This document shows positions 36,633 through 45,114 of a stretch of 64,000 nt of DNA, in pieces (within the stretch, counting starts at the first letter, position 1; each line of letters opens with the position of its first letter). This DNA comes from Pseudomonas kribbensis (lineage in GTDB: Bacteria; Pseudomonadota; Gammaproteobacteria; Pseudomonadales; Pseudomonadaceae), in NCBI RefSeq assembly GCF_003352185.1, contig NZ_CP029608.1, forward strand, positions 5,002,501 through 5,066,500. Reading direction: 5' to 3'. The translations under genes were made by a program, and so were the position numbers. The notes under the pieces are model-generated. The model did no database searches, was not told where the DNA came from, and saw only the letters and a program-made list of their open reading frames with translations.

Positions 36633-37957
36633 ACAACGACCTTAGTGTGCTGATCGTCGAAGACGATCCCCATGTGCTGCTCGGCTGCCAGCAGGCACTG
36701 ACCCTGGAAGACATTCCCTGCATCGGCGTCGGCAGTGCCGAAGAAGCTCTGGATCGGGTCGGCGACAATTTCGCCGGCATCGTCATCAGCGACATCCGCC
36801 TGCCCGGCATCGATGGCCTGGAACTGCTGACCCGTCTCAAGCAACGGGACCGCAGCCTGCCGGTGGTCTTGATTACCGGTCACGGCGACATTTCCATGGC
36901 GGTCGGCGCGATGCAGAAAGGCGCCTACGACTTCATGGAAAAACCGTTCTCTCCCGAGCGGTTGGTGGACGTGGCCCGGCGTGCACTGGAGCAACGCAGC
37001 CTGGCCCGCGAAGTCTCGTCCCTGCGCCGGCAACTGGCCGAACGAGATTCCCTTGAAGGACGGATCATCGGACGCTCGCCGGCCATGCAGAACCTGCGCG
37101 AACTGATCGCCAACGTCGCCGATACCTCGGCCAACGTGTTGATCGAAGGCGAAACCGGGACCGGCAAGGAATTGGTTGCCCGTTGCCTGCATGACTTCAG
37201 CCGCCGCCACACCAAACAGTTCGTCGCGCTGAACTGCGGCGGCCTGCCGGAAAACCTGTTCGAAAGCGAAATTTTCGGCCACGAGGCCAACGCCTTCACC
37301 GGCGCCGGCAAGCGGCGCATCGGCAAGATCGAACACGCCGACGGCGGCACGCTGTTCCTCGATGAGGTGGAAAGCATGCCGCTGCCGTTGCAGATCAAAC
37401 TGCTGCGGGTATTGCAGGAACGCACCCTCGAACGCCTCGGTTCGAACCAGAGCGTGGCGGTGGATTGCCGGGTGATCGCGGCGACCAAATCCGACCTCGA
37501 CGAATCGAGCAAGGCCGGGGAATTTCGCAGCGACTTGTACTACCGCCTCAACGTGGTGACGCTGGAGCTGCCGCCCCTGCGCGAGCGCCGCGAAGACATC
37601 CTGCAACTGTTCGAACACTTCACCCAGCAATCGGCCCTGCGCTTCGACCGCGCACTGCCGGAGCTGGACAACCAGACCCTGTCCAGCCTGATGAGCCACG
37701 ACTGGCCGGGCAACGTGCGCGAATTGCGCAACGTCGCCGAGCGCTTCGCCCTCGGTTTGCCGGCGTTCAAGAAGTCCGGCGCCGGCAGCGGCGGCCAGGG
37801 CCTGGCGTTCGCCGAAGCGGTGGAAGCCTTCGAACGCAACCTGCTCAGCGATGCCCTGCAGCGCAGCGGCGGCAACCTGACCCAGGCCAGCCTGGAGCTG
37901 GGCATGGCCAAGACCACGCTGTTCGACAAAGTGAAAAAATACGGCCTGAGCCATTAA
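36629..37957 (+). CDS. aauR: Sigma-54-dependent response regulator AauR (DctD type)
   Basis: A 442-residue NtrC-family activator. Receiver domain (1-120; VLIVEDDPHVLLG, phosphosite in VISDIRLPGIDG), AAA+ domain with Walker A GETGTGKE and Walker B GGTLFLDE, and a C-terminal Fis-type helix-turn-helix (LTQASLELGMAKTTL). The sigma-54 contact loop reads NAFTGA where GAFTGA is usual (N221). Predicted to activate the sigma-54 promoter before aatJ. ATG 36629 overlaps the aauS stop. Confidence 0.92.
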   Translation: MNNDLSVLIVEDDPHVLLGCQQALTLEDIPCIGVGSAEEALDRVGDNFAGIVISDIRLPGIDGLELLTRLKQRDRSLPVVLITGHGDISMAVGAMQKGAYDFMEKPFSPERLVDVARRALEQRSLAREVSSLRRQLAERDSLEGRIIGRSPAMQNLRELIANVADTSANVLIEGETGTGKELVARCLHDFSRRHTKQFVALNCGGLPENLFESEIFGHEANAFTGAGKRRIGKIEHADGGTLFLDEVESMPLPLQIKLLRVLQERTLERLGSNQSVAVDCRVIAATKSDLDESSKAGEFRSDLYYRLNVVTLELPPLRERREDILQLFEHFTQQSALRFDRALPELDNQTLSSLMSHDWPGNVRELRNVAERFALGLPAFKKSGAGSGGQGLAFAEAVEAFERNLLSDALQRSGGNLTQASLELGMAKTTLFDKVKKYGLSH

Positions 37958-37968
37958 GCGAGAACGAC

Positions 37969-38307
37969 GTGGATCTGATTTTCAAAGCCTTTCTGGGTGC
38001 GGCGGTGGTGGTGATCCTCGCCATGCTGGCCAAGACCAAAAACTATTACATCGCCGGTCTGGTGCCGCTGTTTCCGACTTTCGCCCTGATCGCCCACTAC
38101 ATCGTCGGCAAGGGCCGTTCGGTCGATGACCTGAAGACCACCATCGTGTTCGGCATGTGGTCGATCATTCCCTACTTCGTTTATCTGGCGACGCTGTATG
38201 TGATGGTCGACCGGATGCGCCTCGAAGCTTCGCTGGCCGTGGCAGCTGTCGCGTGGCTGATGGCGGCGACGGTGCTGGTCAGCGTCTGGGTCCGCCTGCA
38301 CGCCTGA
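37969..38307 (+). CDS. glpM: GlpM-like membrane protein
   Basis: A 112-residue protein with four hydrophobic segments and the central motif YIAGLVPLFPTFALIAHYIVG. It matches GlpM of P. aeruginosa, a membrane protein reported to affect alginate production, as I recall it. The start is GTG 37969, with GAGAACGA upstream. It begins 11 bases after aauR and may be co-transcribed, although in P. aeruginosa glpM lies by the glp genes. Confidence 0.75.
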   Translation: MDLIFKAFLGAAVVVILAMLAKTKNYYIAGLVPLFPTFALIAHYIVGKGRSVDDLKTTIVFGMWSIIPYFVYLATLYVMVDRMRLEASLAVAAVAWLMAATVLVSVWVRLHA

Positions 38308-38428
38308 GCTGCCGTGCGGGAGAGGGGCTGGCCCGTCCCTTGCATTTACCCCCGAAAGCCCGCCCGGCCGGCGCTCATGTTCGATGAGGCCGGTGTCTGG
38401 GAGGGTCTGCCAAGGGTGAATTGCGACC

Positions 38429-39349
38429 TTGAATATTTTAGATCTCGACCACAGCCTGACCGGTCAGGCGTCCATCGCGCGGCTGCTCGACAGCGGCCGT
38501 GCCCGGCGCCTGGACCTGCTCGACCTCGGCCCGAAATTGCGGCTCTGGTCCAGCGAACGCACCTTCCGCCGGTTTGCCGAACGCCTGCGTGAACGGCCCC
38601 GGCACAATGGCCCGGCACCGGAAATCTTCTTCGTCGGCTCCGGCGACTATCACCATCTGACCCCGGCCTTCCTGACTGATCTGCCGGAGCCGGTGAGCCT
38701 GATCCATTTCGACAATCATCCTGACTGGGTGCACTTCGCGCCCCGCCGGCATTGCGGTTCGTGGGTCAATCAGGCGCTGAAACTGCCGAACATCGAACGC
38801 ATCGTCACCCTCGGGCCGTGCAGCGACGACCTGCAAAATCCGCAGATCAAGGGTGGCAATCTCGGTGCCCTGAAACGCGGGGTGTTGCAGCTGTTCCCTT
38901 GGCAGCATCCGCCGTCGAAAGTCTGGGGCCGGGTCGGTGACGGCGCCGGCCACCAGCAACAGGAGAACCTGCTGCACTGGAACAACCTGGCCGATCAGGA
39001 CTGGACGGCGTTTCTCGACCGGATGATCGCCAGCCTTCCGACCCAAGCCGTGTGGATCACCATCGACAAGGACGTGCTGGCCAGCGAAGACGCCGCGACC
39101 AATTGGGATCAGGGCCAGATGCGCCTCAGCCATTTGCTCCAGGCCATCCGCAGCCTCGCCGCCAGCAAGCGCGTGATCGGCATCGACATCTGCGGCGAGT
39201 TCGCCCGCCCGGCCTTCAGCAACGCGTTCAAACGCTGGGAAGCCAAGTCCGACCAGCCGCCGGCCGAGCGCTGGAGCGAGACCGATCTGCTGCGCAACTC
39301 GGCGACCAATCAGGCGCTGATCGAGTTGTTCGAGGAGCTGTTCCCATGA
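38429..39349 (+). CDS. Arginase/agmatinase-fold protein
   Basis: A 306-residue protein of the arginase/deacetylase-like ureohydrolase fold. Metal motifs are IHFDNHPDWVH (about 90-100) and WITIDKDVL (about 208-216), analogous to DAHxD and SxDxDxxDP of arginase, though not identical. The start is probably TTG 38429, since an in-frame stop lies just upstream at 38417. It overlaps the next transporter gene by ATGA. The substrate is unknown; a guanidino or amide compound is plausible. Confidence 0.7.
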   Translation: MNILDLDHSLTGQASIARLLDSGRARRLDLLDLGPKLRLWSSERTFRRFAERLRERPRHNGPAPEIFFVGSGDYHHLTPAFLTDLPEPVSLIHFDNHPDWVHFAPRRHCGSWVNQALKLPNIERIVTLGPCSDDLQNPQIKGGNLGALKRGVLQLFPWQHPPSKVWGRVGDGAGHQQQENLLHWNNLADQDWTAFLDRMIASLPTQAVWITIDKDVLASEDAATNWDQGQMRLSHLLQAIRSLAASKRVIGIDICGEFARPAFSNAFKRWEAKSDQPPAERWSETDLLRNSATNQALIELFEELFP

Positions 39350-39720
39350 CCTTGACCGTGATTCTGCTGGTGGCGTTTTCCATCGTGCTCGACGTGATCG
39401 GCCAGCTCTGCTTCAAGCTTGGCCTGGACCGTTTGCCGGAACTGGAAGGTGGTTTTCGGCTCGGTGCGTTCTGGGGCCAGGTGTTCAACGCACCGCTGCT
39501 GTGGTGCGGCATCGGCGCCTACGTGATCGAGTTTTTCGTCTGGCTCGAAGCCTTGTCCCGGGCGCCGCTGAGCCTGTTGTTCCCCGCCGCCGCGCTGGCG
39601 TATTGCGGCGTGGTGCTGGCTGGCAAACTGTTCCTTGGCGAGACCGTCAGCCGCCGTCGCTGGATGGGCACACTGGTGATTACGGCGGGCGTGATGCTCG
39701 TGTGTGTCGGCCATGCCTGA
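39346..39720 (+). CDS. Half-size EamA/SMR-like transporter, first of pair
   Basis: A 124-residue protein with four membrane segments. Features such as LDVIGQLCFKLGLD near the N-terminus, FFVWLEALSRAPLSLLFPAAAL and a C-terminal LGETVSRRRWMGTLVITAGV are typical of ArnE/ArnF and small EamA-type subunits. Such proteins work as dimers; the neighbouring homologous gene suggests a heterodimer. Confidence 0.75.
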   Translation: MTLTVILLVAFSIVLDVIGQLCFKLGLDRLPELEGGFRLGAFWGQVFNAPLLWCGIGAYVIEFFVWLEALSRAPLSLLFPAAALAYCGVVLAGKLFLGETVSRRRWMGTLVITAGVMLVCVGHA

Positions 39721-39751
39721 TTCTCAACTGATACTCAAAAGGAATGGCTCG

Positions 39752-40135
39752 ATGGATTGGCTGCACGGCCGCCTCGGCACCGTGGTGCTCTGGGCGTTGT
39801 TGATCATTCTGGAAAGTGGCGGGCAGATCGCGACCAAGGTCGGCGGCGATCAACTGGGGCAGATGGACTTCACCCTGCAATGGCTGCTCAGCGTCGCCCA
39901 GGCACCGGGTGTGCTGGTGGCGATTGCCTGCTACATCGGTGCGTTCTTTGTCTGGATGCTGATTCTGCGGCGCAGCAGCCTGTCCCTGGCATTTCCGCTC
40001 AGTTCGCTGGTGTTCGTCGGGGTGTTGCTGGGATCGTGGCTGGGGCTCGGTGAAGAGATCAGCCTGCTGCACTGGGTGGGTGTGGCCGTGATCATGGGCG
40101 GCATTGCGCTGCTGGCCGAGGGCGAGGAAAACTGA
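39752..40135 (+). CDS. Half-size EamA/SMR-like transporter, second of pair
   Basis: A 127-residue protein with four membrane segments that mirrors its upstream neighbour: LESGGQIATKVGGDQ, FFVWMLILRRSSLSLAFPLSSL, LGLGEEISLLHWVGVAVIMGG. ATG 39752 has AAAGGA nine bases away; ATG 39713 and GTG 39704 are in-frame alternatives overlapping the previous stop. Together the pair could export a small cation or lipid-linked substrate. Confidence 0.72.
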   Translation: MDWLHGRLGTVVLWALLIILESGGQIATKVGGDQLGQMDFTLQWLLSVAQAPGVLVAIACYIGAFFVWMLILRRSSLSLAFPLSSLVFVGVLLGSWLGLGEEISLLHWVGVAVIMGGIALLAEGEEN

Positions 40136-40146
40136 GGTGAACGGTC

Positions 40147-40174
40147 GTGGGAGCCTGCGGGCTCCCACTTTTTT
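40147..40174. terminator. Terminator after the transporter pair
   Basis: Stem GTGGGAGCC/GGCTCCCAC with a TGCG loop and six T residues, just before the convergent desaturase gene. Confidence 0.88.
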
Positions 40175-40179
40175 ACGGT

Positions 40180-41046
40180 TCAATCCTTGCGATGCGCCAC
40201 CAGAAATCCGAGGCCATGGGCCACCGGAATATCCTTCACCCCCGCCTCCCGCTGTTGCCCGGCGATGTCCCGGTGAAACGCCTTGACCCGGGTCCAGTGC
40301 ATTTTCGGCCGGTAGTGATGCTCGGCATGGTAGCCGTTGTTCATCCATAGCAGGTTGTAGAGCGGGCTGTAGGCGCTGACGCCCCAGGCGATGGGCGAAT
40401 CCGGGTTGCCGCCGAAATGCTCGTAGTAACCGTTGAGCGAAGACAGCGCCTGACCCAGATACCAGAACGGCAACAGCACCAGCACCGCCCGCCAGTCACA
40501 GATCGCCAGCCCCAGATAGAACGCCACTGTCACACCGATCTCCACCTTGACCCAGCGCGCATCCGCGGGACGCTTGCGCTGCATCTCGTCGTAGATCGGC
40601 TTGGGGTCGTCGCGAAAGAAGCTCAGGAAGGTGTAGGCCCAGGGATTCTCGGGTTGACCATCCTTGCCGCGCTGATAGATCGACAACGGATCGATGGTCT
40701 TGCCATCCGCCCCCGGCCGGTCCGAGTTGCCCCGGTGATGGCGGTTGTGGATATCGCGGTAGAGGGTCTGGGAGAAACCGATGGTCACCGACAGCAACAA
40801 GTCAAAGGCGCGGTTGAGCCATGCCGGGGTGAAGTAGGCATTGTGGATCTGGTTGTGGGAAATGCTGTTGATGCTCCATGACAGGCTCACCGCATACACC
40901 AGCGCCAGCGGCAGCAGTGCCCACCAGGACAACGCATGAAAGGCCAGGACCAGCCACACCACGAAGGCGAAATGGGCCAGTCCGAGGGCCACGGGAATCA
41001 GGTCCCACAACGAATGGGCCAGCAAACGGTAAGCAGGGCGAGCCAT
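40180..41046 (-). CDS. Membrane fatty acid desaturase
   Basis: A 288-residue di-iron membrane desaturase/hydroxylase. The histidine boxes are HNQIH (about 64-68), HNRHH (about 100-104) and HAEHH (about 240-244), with about four membrane helices. I chose ATG 41046, with AGGA upstream; an ATG nine bases earlier lacks a good ribosome site. It would modify acyl chains in the membrane, but the position specificity is not readable. Confidence 0.85.
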   Translation of the reverse strand: MARPAYRLLAHSLWDLIPVALGLAHFAFVVWLVLAFHALSWWALLPLALVYAVSLSWSINSISHNQIHNAYFTPAWLNRAFDLLLSVTIGFSQTLYRDIHNRHHRGNSDRPGADGKTIDPLSIYQRGKDGQPENPWAYTFLSFFRDDPKPIYDEMQRKRPADARWVKVEIGVTVAFYLGLAICDWRAVLVLLPFWYLGQALSSLNGYYEHFGGNPDSPIAWGVSAYSPLYNLLWMNNGYHAEHHYRPKMHWTRVKAFHRDIAGQQREAGVKDIPVAHGLGFLVAHRKD

Positions 41047-41113
41047 GAAGAACATCCTGAAACAATGGGTTCGTCACGGCTGTCTGCAAAGGCCAGACCA
41101 GTTCCCGTCGGGC

Positions 41114-41875
41114 TTACTTGAATTTATAGGCGATTGCCATCTGCACCTCGCCCTGATTGGTATCGCCGACGCTCTTGACGATGCTGCTGTCGGCTGCCGA
41201 ACCGGTCAGGTGAATCCAGCTCGCGCTGGTCACCAGCGACCATTGCGGCCCGAGCGGGAACTCGAAGCTCTGGGTCAGCGCGATGTTCTGCAGGCCACCG
41301 CCGGCGTTGTAGGCACGGATGCCGGACGCCAGGGCTTCCTTGTCGCTGACACCAAAGAACGTGTTGTTCTGCCGGGCATTGGCGAAATGCGCGGTCAGAT
41401 TGCTGCTGCCGATCACGCCGCCGCCCAGTGGATAACCGATCTCGCCACCGACCCGACCGAGCACGCCGCCCTGCCCGCCATTGCCGCCGATGGCCTGGCC
41501 GACGGAGGCGAACACCCGCCAGAAGTCGGCCGGCGCGTACTGCACGAAGCCACCGGCCTCGGCCATGTCGGGCACATCGCGCAAGCCGCGCAGTTCGCCG
41601 TTGGACGTGCGGCCCGGCAGGTAATTCACATAAGGGCCGGCGCTGAAGCCGTTGGTCTTCAAGGCGCTCCAGGTCAGGCCGTCGTCGGTACTGAGGCTGA
41701 CGTCGCCCCAGTCCAGATCCAGATACGGTATCGGCCGTGTTTCATAACGGCTGCCACTCGGGTCGTGAGGCTGATAACCCAGGCCCAAGCCCGCCTCCCC
41801 GGTGATGCCATCCGCCATGGCGCTGACTGAGAAAGCGCCCAGCGCTGCGAATAAAAACAGTGTCTTCCTCATCAT
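41114..41875 (-). CDS. MipA/OmpV-family outer membrane protein
   Basis: A 253-residue secreted beta-barrel protein: signal peptide (MRKTLFLFAALGAFSVSAMA), then alternating strands with GLGLGYQPHDP, PYLDLDWGDV, GPYVNYLPGR and a C-terminal aromatic/basic FK ending, as in the MipA/OmpV family. It lies 67 bases upstream of the desaturase in the same direction and may be co-transcribed. The ligand or role is unknown. Confidence 0.82.
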   Translation of the reverse strand: MMRKTLFLFAALGAFSVSAMADGITGEAGLGLGYQPHDPSGSRYETRPIPYLDLDWGDVSLSTDDGLTWSALKTNGFSAGPYVNYLPGRTSNGELRGLRDVPDMAEAGGFVQYAPADFWRVFASVGQAIGGNGGQGGVLGRVGGEIGYPLGGGVIGSSNLTAHFANARQNNTFFGVSDKEALASGIRAYNAGGGLQNIALTQSFEFPLGPQWSLVTSASWIHLTGSAADSSIVKSVGDTNQGEVQMAIAYKFK

Positions 41876-41947
41876 GAGGCCATTCCTTTAATTGAACATG
41901 CGCGCATCAATCCCCGGATGCCACCCACCGCGCAAGCACTCATGTTG

Positions 41948-41976
41948 TTTGTAGCAAGCTACAAAAATTGTAGCTT
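41948..41976. promoter_or_regulatory. Palindromic upstream activator candidate
   Basis: TTTGTAGCAAGCTACAAA is a perfect palindrome with an AA centre, followed three bases later by another TTGTAGC half. It lies about 72 bases upstream of the sigma-54 -24 element, the usual distance for an NtrC-type activator site. The activator could be the regulator at the end of the downstream operon. Confidence 0.55.
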
Positions 41977-42027
41977 CAAATTGCCAAAGCACCTCATCGG
42001 CCCCGCCGGCAAGGGGCTGATGGCACT

Positions 42028-42043
42028 TGGCACAGTCCCTGCT
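42028..42043 (+). promoter_or_regulatory. Sigma-54 promoter of the aminotransferase operon
   Basis: TGGCACAGTCCCTGCT matches the -24/-12 pattern with GG and GC 12 bases apart. Start of transcription would be near 42053, about 40 bases before the first gene. A second TGGCAC at 42021 has no matching -12 element. Confidence 0.7.
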
Positions 42044-42093
42044 CTACCCCTCGGCAAGCGCACACAACGCGCTCTGACCAATAGGTAATGCAG

Positions 42094-42807
42094 ATGATTG
42101 ACTGGCATATCGTGTGTGATTTCGACGGGACCATCACCCGCACCGACGTGATCGACAGCATTCTCGAACGCTTCGCCGACCCGAGTTGGGAAACGATCGA
42201 AAACCAGTGGCTGGCCGGTGAAATCGGTTCCCGTGAATGCCTCAGCCGCCAGCTCTCGCTGGTCAAGGCCACGCCCGGCCAATTGCTGGACTTCTTCGAC
42301 AGCATCGAGATCGATCCGGACTTCCCCGACTTCGTCGACCACGCCATCGGCCTGGGCGCTTCGTTCGAAGTGGTCAGCGACGGCATCGAGCAAGGCATCG
42401 CGCGGATCCTGTCGCGCAACTACGTGACCCTGCTGCCGATCCTCGCCAACCGCCTGCGACAGCTCGATCACGAAAGCTGGCGCATCGACTTCCCGCACTC
42501 CAGCGACGCCTGCCGTGCGGCCTCCGGCAACTGCAAATGCAAATCCACGCCGGGCAACAAACGCGTGCTGGTGATCGGCGACGGCCAGTCCGACATGTGC
42601 GTGTCGTCCACCGCCGACTTCGTCTTCGCCAAGGGCCGCCTCGCCGAGTACTGCGAACGCAACGCGATCCCTTACGCCCGCTTCGACAGCTTTGCCGAAC
42701 TCCCGGCGCTGCTGGCCCTGCTGCCAAAAGCCAGCGCCGCCAACGCCACCGCTTTCAATTCCGACACCTTCAATACCGAAACCCAGGAACTCTTCCACCA
42801 TGTCTGA
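42094..42807 (+). CDS. MtnX-like HAD-IB phosphatase
   Basis: A 237-residue HAD hydrolase with motif I DFDGTITRTD, motif II serine in EVVSDGI and motif IV VIGDGQSDM. A cysteine-rich insert (CRAASGNCKCKS) may bind metal. It resembles MtnX but no methionine salvage genes are nearby. ATG 42094 has AGG eight bases upstream; ATG 42088 is in frame too. The next gene overlaps by eight bases. Confidence 0.85.
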   Translation: MIDWHIVCDFDGTITRTDVIDSILERFADPSWETIENQWLAGEIGSRECLSRQLSLVKATPGQLLDFFDSIEIDPDFPDFVDHAIGLGASFEVVSDGIEQGIARILSRNYVTLLPILANRLRQLDHESWRIDFPHSSDACRAASGNCKCKSTPGNKRVLVIGDGQSDMCVSSTADFVFAKGRLAEYCERNAIPYARFDSFAELPALLALLPKASAANATAFNSDTFNTETQELFHHV

Positions 42808-44194
42808 TATTCGAATCGCTACCCAGGAAGACCAGATCCTTCTGGAAAAAGAAGCCAAGTACTGCTCCTACGGCGACACCGTTCACTACATCGAACCGCC
42901 GCGCATTTTCAGCCGCTGCGAAGGTTCCTATGTCTGGGACACCGAAGACCAGGCCTACCTCGACCTGCAAATGTGGTACTCGGCGGTCAACTTCGGTTAC
43001 GCCAACCCGCGCCTGAACAACGCACTGAAACAGCAGATCGACACCCTGCCGCAAATCGCCAGCCAATACCTGCACAAAGGCAAGATCGAGCTGTCGGAAA
43101 TGATCGCCGTGGACGCCAAGAAGAAGTTCGGCCTCGACGGTCGCGTGCACTTCAACGTCGGTGGTTCGCAGTCCATCGAGGACTCGCTGAAAGTCGTGCG
43201 TAACGCCAGCAACGGCAAGAGCCTGATGTTCGCCTTCGAGGGCGGCTACCACGGTCGTACCCTCGGCGCTTCGTCGATCACTTCCAGCTACCGCTATCGC
43301 CGCCGCTACGGTCACTTCGGCGAGCGCGCCAATTTCATCCCGTTCCCGTACCACTTCCGCGGCCCGAAAGGCATGACCAAGGAAGAATACGGCAGCCACT
43401 GCGTGCAGCAATTCGCCCGTCTGTTCGAGACCGAATACAACGGTGTCTGGGATCCGAAGGTCGGCGCCAGTGAATACGCCGCGTTCTACGTCGAGCCGAT
43501 CCAGGGCACCGGCGGCTACGTGATTCCGCCGATGAACTTCTACAGCGAACTCAAGCATGTGCTGGACCAGCACGGCATCCTGATGGTGGTCGACGAAATC
43601 CAGATGGGCTTCTATCGCACCGGCAAGCTGTGGTCGATCGAGCACTTCGACGTCAAACCGGACGTGATCGTCTTCGGCAAGGCGCTGACCAACGGCCTCA
43701 ACCCGCTGGGCGGCATCTGGGCCAAGGAAGAACTGATCAACCCGAAAGTCTTCCCGCCAGGTTCGACCCACTCCACCTTCGCCTCCAACCCGCTGGGCAC
43801 CGCCGTGGGCCTGGAAATGTTCAAGATGACCAGCGAAGTCGACTACGGCGCGATGGTCATGGCCAAGGGCAAATACTTCCTCGAAGGCCTGCAGGATCTG
43901 CAGAAACGCTACCCGATCATCGGCGACGTCGATGGCCTGGGCCTGGCCCTGCGTTGCGAAATCTGCGCCCCGGACGGCTTCACCCCGGACAAGGCCACCC
44001 TGGACTTCATGGTCGAGGAAGGCATGAAGGGCGACATCGAGATCGACGGCCGCAAACTGGGCCTGATCCTCGACGTGGGCGGTTACTACAAGAACGTGAT
44101 CACCCTCGCGCCGTCGCTGGAAATCAGCTACCCGGAAATCGACCTGGGCATCGCCCTGCTCGACCGTCTGCTGGCCCGGGCGATGAAACGATGA
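42800..44194 (+). CDS. Class III PLP-dependent aminotransferase
   Basis: A 464-residue aminotransferase of the ornithine/GABA type. Key motifs: GGSQSIEDSLKVVRNASNG, FEGGYHGRTLG, the PLP aspartate in VVDEIQMGFYRTG, and the Schiff-base lysine in VIVFGKALTNG. It overlaps both neighbours. The donor and acceptor are unknown; with the phosphatase and acyltransferase it could build an amino-containing small molecule or lipid headgroup. Confidence 0.88.
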   Translation: MSDIRIATQEDQILLEKEAKYCSYGDTVHYIEPPRIFSRCEGSYVWDTEDQAYLDLQMWYSAVNFGYANPRLNNALKQQIDTLPQIASQYLHKGKIELSEMIAVDAKKKFGLDGRVHFNVGGSQSIEDSLKVVRNASNGKSLMFAFEGGYHGRTLGASSITSSYRYRRRYGHFGERANFIPFPYHFRGPKGMTKEEYGSHCVQQFARLFETEYNGVWDPKVGASEYAAFYVEPIQGTGGYVIPPMNFYSELKHVLDQHGILMVVDEIQMGFYRTGKLWSIEHFDVKPDVIVFGKALTNGLNPLGGIWAKEELINPKVFPPGSTHSTFASNPLGTAVGLEMFKMTSEVDYGAMVMAKGKYFLEGLQDLQKRYPIIGDVDGLGLALRCEICAPDGFTPDKATLDFMVEEGMKGDIEIDGRKLGLILDVGGYYKNVITLAPSLEISYPEIDLGIALLDRLLARAMKR

Positions 44195-45072
44195 ACGCGG
44201 CCGGGATCGATCTGGGCGAAGGCGACGCCGGTTTCGTTCTCGGCACAGGGGAGGTCGCGGTGTTGTTGATCCACGGCCTCACCGGCACCCCGACGGAGTT
44301 GCGTCGGGTCGCCGTGGGACTGGCCAAGGCCGGTTGCACGGTGTACGTGCCGACCCTGGCCGGGCACTGTGGCGGCAATGCCGATTTGCAGGCCACCGGC
44401 TGGCGCGACTGGTACGAAGGTGTGCGCAAGACCTTCGTCGGCATCCGTCGCCAGCACAGCAAAGTGTTTGTCGGCGGCCTGTCGATGGGTGCGGTGATGT
44501 CGATGTACGTGGCGTCCGAACACCCGGGCCAGGTGGCCGGATTACTGATGTATTCCACGACTTTGAAGTACGACGGCTGGAGCATCAACAAACTGGCGTT
44601 CCTCACGCCGTTGCTGATGAAAATCCCGTTCGGCGTGCACATCTGCAAGTTCGAAGAGAAACCGCCCTACGGCATCAAGAACGAGCGCCTGCGGGCCATC
44701 GTCGAACGGCAGATGAAGGAAGGCCACAGCAGTGAGGCCGGCCTGTTGACCATGGAAGGCGTGACCGTGCGCGAACTGCACCGGATGAACGCCGTGGTGC
44801 GCAAGCGCATGCCTTCGATCACCGTGCCGGCGCTGGTGTTGCATTCCATCGAGGACGACATCACCAGCCGCTGGAATGCCGACTACGTGGAACGCAAGCT
44901 CGGCGGCGAAGTGGTGAAGATTCTGCTGGACGACTGCTATCACATGATCACCGTCGACCTGCAGTACCGACGCGTCGTGGAACTGAGCGTGCAGTTCATC
45001 AACAACCATCGCACCGACCTTGCGCCCTCCGCTCATTCCCTGCCAACCGAGGAATACCGGCAGCGAGCGTGA
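44191..45072 (+). CDS. Alpha/beta hydrolase (carboxylesterase/lysophospholipase-like)
   Basis: A 293-residue hydrolase with the oxyanion region LLIHGLTGTPTE, nucleophile elbow GGLSMGAVMS, the acid in LHSIEDDI and the histidine in CYHMITVDL. The form is that of Est30-type carboxylesterases. No signal peptide is seen, so it acts in the cytosol. Overlaps the aminotransferase gene by four bases. Confidence 0.85.
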   Translation: MNAAGIDLGEGDAGFVLGTGEVAVLLIHGLTGTPTELRRVAVGLAKAGCTVYVPTLAGHCGGNADLQATGWRDWYEGVRKTFVGIRRQHSKVFVGGLSMGAVMSMYVASEHPGQVAGLLMYSTTLKYDGWSINKLAFLTPLLMKIPFGVHICKFEEKPPYGIKNERLRAIVERQMKEGHSSEAGLLTMEGVTVRELHRMNAVVRKRMPSITVPALVLHSIEDDITSRWNADYVERKLGGEVVKILLDDCYHMITVDLQYRRVVELSVQFINNHRTDLAPSAHSLPTEEYRQRA

Positions 45073-45114
45073 AGCGCCTGCAAAACGACATGCCATGCCG
45101 GTTAAGGAAACGAC

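Noticed and set aside
42021..42026. First TGGCAC upstream of the aminotransferase operon
   Set aside because: There is no GC element 12 bases downstream; only the overlapping second copy at 42028 fits the sigma-54 pattern.
42094..42807. MtnX-like phosphatase as evidence for methionine salvage
   Set aside because: No mtnA, mtnB, mtnC or mtnD neighbours are present, and the operon context points elsewhere.
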